20,545 nucleotides of DNA from positions 1 through 20,545 of the forward strand of contig JAOPWI010000086.1 in NCBI GenBank assembly GCA_025965755.1, read 5' to 3'. Below are positions 14,945-20,545 of this stretch, piece after piece (the stretch's first letter is position 1; each line of letters begins with the position of its first letter). The notes below the pieces were generated by a model. That model saw nothing but the letters and a program-made list of their open reading frames with translations. It was not told the DNA's origin and searched no databases. Position numbers and translations under genes: made by a program. This DNA comes from Frankiales bacterium (GTDB lineage Bacteria > Actinomycetota > Actinomycetes > Mycobacteriales > SCTD01).

Positions 14945-16537
14945 TCAACCGGTCCGTTCCTTCGCTGCGCCTCGGAACTGGCGGGACGCGTCCGCGTAGA
15001 TCTCCACGCCCTTGGTCTGGGCGTTCATGGCGAACGGTGTGGTCAGGTTGCAGAGGGTGATGTTGGGATAGGCCTCTTCCGCGACCGCCTCGAAGAGCTT
15101 CGCGTAGACCGGTGCACGCTCCTCAGGTGTCGCGCCCGCCATCGCCTCGGAGTTCAGCCGGGTGATCTCCTCCGTGGTGTGGCCACCGGGGTTGTTGAAC
15201 CCGTCGGCCAGGTAGTACGAGGAGGTGAGGATGCTGGGGTCGGCTTCCGCCTTCTGCTCCGACAGCGTCGCGTCGGCGCTCTTGTTCACGTTGAAGTCTT
15301 CCGCCAGCTTGGCGATCTCGACCGGGACGATCGACATCTTGACGCCGACCGCGGCGAAGTTGGCCTGCAGAACCTCGGCGATCTGCTGATACAGGGCCAG
15401 GTTGATGACCTCCAGCTCGAACGAGAAGCCACTGGGAAGGCCGGCCTGGGCAAGCAGCTCCTTGGCCCGGGCCGGGTCATGGGCATAGCGGTCCGGCCCG
15501 AGATCAGGATTGGAGGCGTAGTAGAAATTCGGGAAGAGCTGGACCGACGGCTTGCAGAACCCGTTCGTCACCGCCTGAATGGCGCTCCGGTCGATGGCGT
15601 GGTTGAGCGCCTGCCGCACCTCCTTCTTGCCGAACTCCGACCGCTTGGTGTTCACCGTGAGGTTGTAGCTCGACAGGCTCGGCGCCTCGCAGACGACCAG
15701 TCCCGCGGCCTTGGCCGGCTCGTACATGGCGGCCCGCAGGAAGGTCACGTCCGCGGCCCCGGAGATGACGGAGTTGAGCCGGGCGTTGTCGTCACCGGAG
15801 ATGGTGGTGACGAACTTCGCCACGTTCAGCGCCTTGGGGTCCCAGTAGTTCTCGACGGCCGTGTACTCCACCCGCGAGCCAGGGACGTAACGCGTCATCC
15901 GGAAGGCGCCCGAGCCACCCGTCGGAGCGACGTCCTCCCCCGGCTTGTCGAAGACCGCCGGGCTCATCATCATGCCGGCCGAGCCGCCGAGGATTCCGAC
16001 GAGCGCTCCGGCGGCACCCTTCGTGACCAGGCGGACGGTGTCGGCGTCGACCACCTCGACCGAGGTGACCTCTGCCAGCGCGTTGATGTTGTACGAGCCC
16101 GGCAGCTTCTTCTTGCGCTCGATGTTGGCCTTGACGGATGCGGCATCGAACGGCGTGCCGTCGTGGTAGCTCCATCCGGAGATGAGGTCCATCTCCAGCG
16201 TCTTGCCGTCGTCCGTCAGCTTCCAGGACTTGGCCAGCATCGGCTGTGGCGTGCCGGTCTCATCGACGTGCACCAGGCTGTCGTACACCGGGTACAGGTA
16301 CATCTGGCTGTTGTTGGTCGTGATCTTGTCGGGGTCGAAGCTCGTGTTGTCCACGCTGTACATCCAGGTCAACGTCGCGCTCTTGTCGACCTCGCCGGTG
16401 ATCCCCGGGCAGCTACTCGTTTGAGCCTGCCGGGGGGCCGGGGCGTCGCCGCTGCCGGAGCCCCCACCACCGCCGCCGCCGCATGCGGCAACGAGGAGCA
16501 AGGCGCCGGCGATCGACGCTCGGCCAAGACTTTTCAT
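14945..16537 (-). CDS. ABC importer substrate-binding lipoprotein, family 5 (Dpp/Opp-type)
   Basis: The 530-residue protein has a lipoprotein signal with lipobox LVAAC (Cys19) followed by a Gly/Ser run that tethers it to the membrane. The mature part is a family 5 extracellular solute-binding protein: LTWMYSVDNTSFDPDKI, then YDSLVHVDETGTPQPMLAKSWKLTDDGKTLEMDL with SYHDGTPFDAASVKANIERK, then AFRMTRYVPGSRVEYTAVENYWD and EVRQALNHAIDRSAI, all family landmarks in order. It would capture the substrate outside the cell and hand it to the two permeases. The family binds peptides, but also nickel, sugars, opines and other ligands; specificity cannot be read here. The ATG is supported by GAGGAG (16544-16549) six bases upstream; longer in-frame starts run into the upstream crotonase gene and were rejected. 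Confidence 0.92.
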   Translation of the reverse strand: MKSLGRASIAGALLLVAACGGGGGGGSGSGDAPAPRQAQTSSCPGITGEVDKSATLTWMYSVDNTSFDPDKITTNNSQMYLYPVYDSLVHVDETGTPQPMLAKSWKLTDDGKTLEMDLISGWSYHDGTPFDAASVKANIERKKKLPGSYNINALAEVTSVEVVDADTVRLVTKGAAGALVGILGGSAGMMMSPAVFDKPGEDVAPTGGSGAFRMTRYVPGSRVEYTAVENYWDPKALNVAKFVTTISGDDNARLNSVISGAADVTFLRAAMYEPAKAAGLVVCEAPSLSSYNLTVNTKRSEFGKKEVRQALNHAIDRSAIQAVTNGFCKPSVQLFPNFYYASNPDLGPDRYAHDPARAKELLAQAGLPSGFSFELEVINLALYQQIAEVLQANFAAVGVKMSIVPVEIAKLAEDFNVNKSADATLSEQKAEADPSILTSSYYLADGFNNPGGHTTEEITRLNSEAMAGATPEERAPVYAKLFEAVAEEAYPNITLCNLTTPFAMNAQTKGVEIYADASRQFRGAAKERTG

Positions 16538-16543
16538 GTGGTT

Positions 16544-16549
16544 CTCCTC
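16544..16549 (-). promoter_or_regulatory. Ribosome binding site of the binding-protein gene
   Basis: GAGGAG on the minus strand lies 6 nt from the ATG at 16537 and fixes the start at the lipoprotein signal peptide. Confidence 0.75.
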
Positions 16550-16568
16550 GCTATGGGGCGTGACGGAG

Positions 16569-17306
16569 TCAGGAGCTGTTTCGGCGACGCTGTGACCACA
16601 TCTGGGTGGCTCGTTCGAAGTGCAGTGCGGCCTCCCAGCCGATGCCGGGCGGGCCGAGCTCGGTGCGGAAGGAGCGCACGGCGTTGCGCGACAGCTCCGG
16701 GTCCTTGCCTGGCCGGGCGGCCAGCTCGAAGGCGAGGCTCTCGACGTCGGCGTCGGGAACAGCGCGCCACGCCAGTCCGATCTCCTGTGCGCGGTTGCCG
16801 TCGATCTCCTCGCTGAACAGCCCCAGGGCGGCGGTGGCCTCCCGCCCTGCCGTCCGTCCGGCGATGGTGAAGAACCCACCGCCCGGGTGCAGGCCGATCC
16901 GAAGGAAGCCAGCCATCAAGCGGGCGTTCGTCGCGACGATGCGCATGTCCGTGGCCAGCATGAGGTTGATACCGGCGCCCACGGCCGCCCCGCGGACGGC
17001 CGCGATCGTCGGCACCTGGAGTGAACCGACCCGCATGAAGGCGCTGTACACAGCGCCGGACTCCTTGTAGGCCGTGTCCTCGGCCTGGTCGGCGCCTGGC
17101 TGCCAGCGACGACGGTCGGCACCGGAGCAGAACGTGCCTCCGGCGCCCTGCACGACGGCTGCGCCGATCGTCGCGTCAGCGTCGATCTCATCGCACAGAG
17201 CGGCCAGCTGTCGGCCCATCTCCGGCGTCAGGCCGTTCTTCACCTCGACGGAGTCGATGGTCAGGACGGCGACGCCGTCCCGACGCTCCAGGTGGACTTC
17301 TCCCAT
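16569..17306 (-). CDS. Crotonase-superfamily protein lacking both hydratase glutamates
   Basis: The 245-residue protein has the crotonase fold: oxyanion-hole segments FCSGAD (59-64) and RGAAVGAG (105-112), and a C-terminal helical tail. The two residues that act as acid and base in enoyl-CoA hydratase are not glutamates here. The GGGCE position reads GAGIN (Asn114), and the later PE position reads GF (Phe134) within MAGFLRIGLHPGGG. The RIGLHPGGG type is a recognisable actinobacterial branch usually annotated as enoyl-CoA hydratase, but its chemistry may be isomerase, thioesterase or lyase-like, or it may have lost hydratase activity. It is second in the operon, 64 nt after the synthetase gene and 31 nt before the binding-protein gene. 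The ATG is preceded by AGAGAGGTAGG. Confidence 0.82.
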   Translation of the reverse strand: MGEVHLERRDGVAVLTIDSVEVKNGLTPEMGRQLAALCDEIDADATIGAAVVQGAGGTFCSGADRRRWQPGADQAEDTAYKESGAVYSAFMRVGSLQVPTIAAVRGAAVGAGINLMLATDMRIVATNARLMAGFLRIGLHPGGGFFTIAGRTAGREATAALGLFSEEIDGNRAQEIGLAWRAVPDADVESLAFELAARPGKDPELSRNAVRSFRTELGPPGIGWEAALHFERATQMWSQRRRNSS

Positions 17307-17370
17307 GGTGGTACCTACCTCTCTAGAAGTGAGTCGTACGGCGCGGCGAGGGGGGACCCACTCCGGCGCG

Positions 17371-19569
17371 TCACTCCGCCACGTCGGACGTGCCGTCGGC
17401 TGTACGCACGAGGACGTCGACGGCTACCGCCCCACCGCCGTGCGGGGCGACGATGAGGGGATTGATCTCGAATTCGAGGAGTCGGTCACCCGCCGCGGCG
17501 GCGGCCTGACTCACTCGAACGATGGCGTCGACGGCCCGCTCGACATCACCGGCCGGCGCCCCTCGGAAGCCGGCGAGCAGCGGCCACGCGCGAAGGCTGC
17601 GCAGCATGGACCACGCCTCGACCGGGGTGACCGGCGCCAGACCCGACGCCACGTCGCGGTAGAGCTCCGTGGTGACGCCACCGAGACCGACGCTGATCAC
17701 CGGGGGAAATCCGTCGCGCCCCGCCGTCGCGCCGACGATGAGCTCGATGCCCGGCGGGACCATCTCCTGGACGAGCACGCCCTCCACGTTGTGCACATGG
17801 TGGCGCAGCGCCGCCGCTCGCAGCTCGTCGTAGACCTCGGCTGCGTCGTCGGGGAGCACCCCCAGGCGGACGCCGCCCACGTCGGACTTGTGGGCCAGCG
17901 CGGCCGCCTGCAGCTTCATGGCCGCGGGCGACCCGAGCCGCTGCACCGCGGCCGCGGCCTCGGCCGCGCTGGTGGCCAGCACGGATGTCGGCTGGGTGAT
18001 GCCCATGGCCGCCACCAGCGCCGAGCCGTCGACCTCGGGACCGGACTCGAGCAGGCTCACGAGCCGGTCGACGTCCAGCGTGGGGGGCGGGGCCAGGGAG
18101 GAGGGAGCAGGGCCCCGGTGCAGGTCAGGCGCGATCGAGCCGGCGGCCTTGGCGAGGCTGCCGATCGTGCCGAAGACCGGCACACCGGCCTGCTGGAAGG
18201 CGGCGCGCCCCTCTGCCGTGAGTTCGCGGCCCGCGAGCCAGGCGACGAGCAACGGCTTGGACATGGACTCAGCCGTGGCAATGAGGTCCTCGGCCAGTCG
18301 TGCGCCGGCCTCCCCGACGACCATGGTCAGCAGGACGGCCACGACATCGACGTTCGGGTCGTCGGCCACGATCCGGCAGACGTCCCCGAAGGCGTGTGCG
18401 CCGCGGTTGAACAGCTGCGCGGTCACGTCCACCGGGTTGGCGAGCGCGCCGAAGTCCGGGATGAGCGGGCGCAGGCGGTCCTGGGTCGCGCTGCTCAGCT
18501 CCGGCAGCTCGACGTGGTGGTCCTCACACCGGTCGGCGGCCAGGCTGCCGGCTCCGCCGGAGGTGGTCACCACCGCGACCCGTCGGCCCTCCGCCCGAGG
18601 CATGGTGGCCAGCGTGGCCGCCACGGCGAGCAGCTCGTCGATGTCGTCGACGAGCACGACGCCGTACTTCGTGGAGGTGAGCACGAAGCTCACGTCGTCA
18701 CCCAGCATCGAGCCGGTGTGCGACGCCGCGGCTCGCCGGCCGGCGCTGGACCGGCCCGAGGCCAGCACCACGAGCCGCTTGCCCGCGTCCCGCGCCTGAC
18801 GGGCCAGCGCGGCATAGGCGGCGCCGTCACCGACGGCCTCGACGTAGAGCATGAGCACCTTGACGGCGGGGTCCTGCAGCAGCCCCGAGGCGATCTCGAC
18901 CAGGCCCAGGTCCGCCTGGTTACCCGTGCTGACCCACGCCGTCAGGCCCAGGCCCATCTCGGTGGCCAGATCGAGAATGGACCCGCCGACGGCACCGCTC
19001 TGACCGACGTACGCCACGCCGTCTCCGACCGGCAGCCGGCGGTCGGCTGCCGGAGTGAACGTGGCAGCCAGCCCGGTCGGGGCGTACAGCAGGCCCTGGC
19101 AGTTCGGACCCAGAACGCGGACGCCGCTCTGCCTGCCCGCCTCCACCAGCGACTGCTGCAGCGCGACACCAGCAGGTCCGGTCTCCGCGAAGCCGGAGGC
19201 GAACACCACGGCGGTGGAGGCCCCGATGGCGCCCGCAGCGCGCACGGCGTCGGCGGCCTGGCTCGCCGGCAGCAGGACCAGCACCAGGTCGACCGGTCCT
19301 GGCACCGCCTCCAGCGAGGGGAAGCAGGGCAGCCCCTCGATCTCGGCGTAGCCAGGGTTGACGGGATAGATGCCGCCCTGAAAACCGTGCTCGACGAGGT
19401 AGCGGAGCGGCCTTCCCATCATGTTGCCGGGACGGCCCGAGGCACCCAGCAGGGCCACTCCCCGCGGCCGGAACATGCGTTCCGCCGACAGTGGCGGCGT
19501 GTTCTGGGCGGGGGTCGGCGCGCCGTCGTTCTCGCGGTCAGTGGCTTCCGTCAGCGTGAGGTGGGTCAC
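17371..19569 (-). CDS. ADP-forming acyl-CoA synthetase (acetate--CoA ligase, NDP-forming type)
   Basis: This 732-residue fused enzyme interconverts acyl-CoA, ADP and phosphate with free acid, CoA and ATP. The order is an N-terminal CoA-binding Rossmann domain (RGVALLGASGRPGNMMGRPL, residues 36-55), succinyl-CoA-ligase-like flavodoxin domains with the phosphorylated His284 in AASHTGSMLGDD, and a C-terminal ATP-grasp domain with His560 in HKSDVGGVRLGV, then VQEMVPPGIELIVGA and LEFEINPLIV near the end. Both histidines of the phosphate-relay are present, so it should be active. The reaction is reversible: it could activate the imported acid or harvest ATP from an end-product acyl-CoA. GTG at 19569 is chosen because a promoter -10 ends 6 nt upstream, giving a leaderless message. 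It is the first gene of the operon. Confidence 0.9.
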   Translation of the reverse strand: MTHLTLTEATDRENDGAPTPAQNTPPLSAERMFRPRGVALLGASGRPGNMMGRPLRYLVEHGFQGGIYPVNPGYAEIEGLPCFPSLEAVPGPVDLVLVLLPASQAADAVRAAGAIGASTAVVFASGFAETGPAGVALQQSLVEAGRQSGVRVLGPNCQGLLYAPTGLAATFTPAADRRLPVGDGVAYVGQSGAVGGSILDLATEMGLGLTAWVSTGNQADLGLVEIASGLLQDPAVKVLMLYVEAVGDGAAYAALARQARDAGKRLVVLASGRSSAGRRAAASHTGSMLGDDVSFVLTSTKYGVVLVDDIDELLAVAATLATMPRAEGRRVAVVTTSGGAGSLAADRCEDHHVELPELSSATQDRLRPLIPDFGALANPVDVTAQLFNRGAHAFGDVCRIVADDPNVDVVAVLLTMVVGEAGARLAEDLIATAESMSKPLLVAWLAGRELTAEGRAAFQQAGVPVFGTIGSLAKAAGSIAPDLHRGPAPSSLAPPPTLDVDRLVSLLESGPEVDGSALVAAMGITQPTSVLATSAAEAAAAVQRLGSPAAMKLQAAALAHKSDVGGVRLGVLPDDAAEVYDELRAAALRHHVHNVEGVLVQEMVPPGIELIVGATAGRDGFPPVISVGLGGVTTELYRDVASGLAPVTPVEAWSMLRSLRAWPLLAGFRGAPAGDVERAVDAIVRVSQAAAAAGDRLLEFEINPLIVAPHGGGAVAVDVLVRTADGTSDVAE

Positions 19570-19575
19570 AGCGCG

Positions 19576-19605
19576 AACCTATTTTGACGCTGACGTCGAT
19601 GTCAA
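19576..19605 (-). promoter_or_regulatory. Promoter of the catabolic operon, likely leaderless
   Basis: On the minus strand the -35 TTGACA (19605-19600) is a consensus match. After an 18-nt spacer comes the -10 TAGGTT (19581-19576), which fits TANNNT. Six bases later is the GTG of the synthetase gene, so transcription should begin at the start codon. No Shine-Dalgarno sequence is visible, in agreement. Confidence 0.6.
19584..19605. promoter_or_regulatory. Candidate TetR-family operator palindrome
   Basis: The 22-bp site has the form TTGAC-N3-GACGTC-N3-GTCAA, with 16 symmetric positions matching. It covers the -35 box and most of the spacer of the operon promoter and lies between the operon and the divergent TetR gene. 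Position and symmetry suit repression of the operon by that regulator, and perhaps autoregulation. Confidence 0.6.
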
Positions 19606-19703
19606 TACCCGGCGCAGGATGACTGTCGGGGCGGGATACTGTTCCGTCCGGCGTAGCGGGGTAGCCCGGCCGAGGCGCCACATCAGGGGCGGAAAAAGAG
19701 CAG

Positions 19704-19712
19704 AAGGGGGAG
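19704..19712 (+). promoter_or_regulatory. Ribosome binding site of the TetR gene
   Basis: AAGGGGGAG ends 5 nt before the ATG at 19718. It favours this start over an in-frame ATG 99 nt upstream (19619), which has only AGG directly against it. Confidence 0.65.
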
Positions 19713-19717
19713 CCGGT

Positions 19718-20473
19718 ATGCGGGGTGCCCGACAGCCGCTGGACGGCTCCGGTCAGCGAGCGGAGACCGCCGACGTCGGCGGGGTCGACAGCGGCGTGGC
19801 ACGGCAGCGGCGCAGTGCCGGCGGTTCGCCGTCGGCGTCAGCCAAGGCGCAGCGGATGCGCGGCCTGCTGTTGGTGGCTGCTCGAGAAGTGTTCGAGCGC
19901 GACGGCTTCCTCAACGCGCGGGTCACCGATATCTCGGCGGCGGCCGGCGCCTCGCACGGCAGCTTCTACACGTACTTCGAGTCCAAGACAGACATCTTCC
20001 GCACCCTGGTCACCGAGGTGATGGACGACCTCTACACGTCGCTCGCTGCCGGGCGCCCTGACGGGCCTGAGCTCGATGCGCTCGGGAGCATCAGCTGCTC
20101 CAACCGGCGCTTCGTGGAGGTCTACCAGGCGAACCTGCCGCTCATGGCGCTGTTCGAGCAGGTCACGACCTTCGACGAGGAGGTCCGTCAGCTGCGGCTG
20201 CGGGTGCGAGAGCGGATCGTCGCCCGCATGGCGCGCCGCATCATGCGCTGGCAGACCGAGGGCCTGGTCAACCCGGAGCTCGACCCGCGCTGCACGGCCA
20301 GCCTGTTGATCGCCATGACCAACAGCATCGTCCACTACTGGCTCGTGCTCAAGGGCGAGGACTTCGACAGCGAGCAGCTGCTGCACACGATGGAGCAGGT
20401 CTGGGCCGGCGCCTTGGGACTCCACACTGACCGGGTGCCGGCCGGCAGCGGAGCGCGACCCGCCGCCAGCTAG
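19718..20473 (+). CDS. TetR/AcrR-family transcriptional regulator
   Basis: The 251-residue protein has an N-terminal basic, Gly/Ser-rich tail of about 45 residues, then a TetR DNA-binding domain: QRMRGLLLVAAREVFERDGF (45-64), the helix-turn-helix VTDISAAAGASHGSFYTYF (69-87), and ESKTDIFRTLV. The GxFYxYFxSK stretch is the family hallmark. The C-terminal part is all-helical and should bind the effector, probably a pathway acyl-CoA or free acid. It is divergent from the 12-gene operon, with a palindrome in the 148-bp shared region, so it is very likely the local repressor. If the upstream ATG at 19619 is used, the protein gains 33 residues. The tail is longer than in most TetR proteins. Confidence 0.9.
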   Translation: MRGARQPLDGSGQRAETADVGGVDSGVARQRRSAGGSPSASAKAQRMRGLLLVAAREVFERDGFLNARVTDISAAAGASHGSFYTYFESKTDIFRTLVTEVMDDLYTSLAAGRPDGPELDALGSISCSNRRFVEVYQANLPLMALFEQVTTFDEEVRQLRLRVRERIVARMARRIMRWQTEGLVNPELDPRCTASLLIAMTNSIVHYWLVLKGEDFDSEQLLHTMEQVWAGALGLHTDRVPAGSGARPAAS

Positions 20474-20477
20474 CTCT

Positions 20478-20540
20478 GGCCAGTCGAGGGTCCCCGCGTC
20501 CAGGCCCTGGCCTGCTGCGGCGCGGGGTTCACGCCCCGTT
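20478..20540 (+). terminator. Weak hairpins after the TetR gene
   Basis: GGCCAG (20478-20483) can pair with CTGGCC (20507-20512) over a long loop. CGGGG (20523-20527) pairs with CCCCG (20534-20538) around a 6-nt loop and is followed by TT. Either could help end the TetR message; neither is strong, and the window stops here. Confidence 0.3.
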
Positions 20541-20545
20541 CCCGG

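Noticed and set aside
14900..16816. Long plus-strand open frame opposite the binding-protein gene
   Set aside because: Composition is typical of an antisense shadow, and the minus strand has a lipoprotein signal and family landmarks in order.
17074..19587. Long plus-strand open frame opposite the acyl-CoA synthetase gene
   Set aside because: Its translation is Arg/Gly/His/Gln-rich with no fold or motif, while the minus strand encodes a complete synthetase with both catalytic histidines. It is a GC-driven antisense shadow.

Overview
The window is GC-rich throughout. It has GTG and TTG starts, actinobacterial-type promoters (TTGACN with TANNNT), Ser/Pro-rich secreted proteins and dense co-directional gene packing. 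All of this fits a high-GC actinomycete (Actinomycetota), but the genus cannot be told from this sequence. No tRNA, rRNA, CRISPR array, insertion sequence or phage gene was seen.

Region 1 (1-4871) holds ordinary chromosomal genes. They are the 3' part of a large secreted protein with a possible caspase-like (C25-type) protease domain, a lipoprotein zinc metallopeptidase, a VanZ-like membrane protein on the opposite strand, and a nitroreductase preceded by a 12-codon micro-ORF.

Region 2 (4872-19569, all minus strand) is one long catabolic and transport operon. In transcription order it encodes: an ADP-forming acyl-CoA synthetase; a crotonase homologue lacking both usual catalytic glutamates; a complete Dpp/Opp-type ABC importer (lipoprotein binding protein, two permeases, two ATPases); a family III (CaiB/BaiF) CoA-transferase; two acyl-CoA dehydrogenase-type subunits that look like a heteromeric pair; a canonical enoyl-CoA hydratase; and an MFS transporter fused to a SnoaL/NTF2-like domain. 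Five consecutive junctions, from the first permease through the second dehydrogenase subunit, are 4-nt ATGA or GTGA stop/start overlaps, apart from a 1-nt gap between the second permease and the first ATPase. The importer is therefore translationally chained to the CoA enzymes. The simplest reading is that the importer brings in an organic acid rather than a peptide. The acid is then CoA-activated, desaturated and hydrated inside the cell. No thiolase, 3-hydroxyacyl-CoA dehydrogenase or AMP-forming ligase is present, so the pathway is incomplete here and the substrate is unknown.

Region 3 (19570-20545) is the control end. A divergent TetR-family gene faces the operon. Between them lies a 22-bp palindrome (TTGAC-N3-GACGTC-N3-GTCAA) that overlaps a strong minus-strand promoter, whose predicted start point falls on the GTG of the synthetase gene. 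This suggests a leaderless, TetR-controlled transcript. Other regulatory structure includes a 14-bp hairpin just after the binding-protein gene, a 9-codon relay ORF joining hydratase to transporter, and a terminator-like hairpin after the operon.
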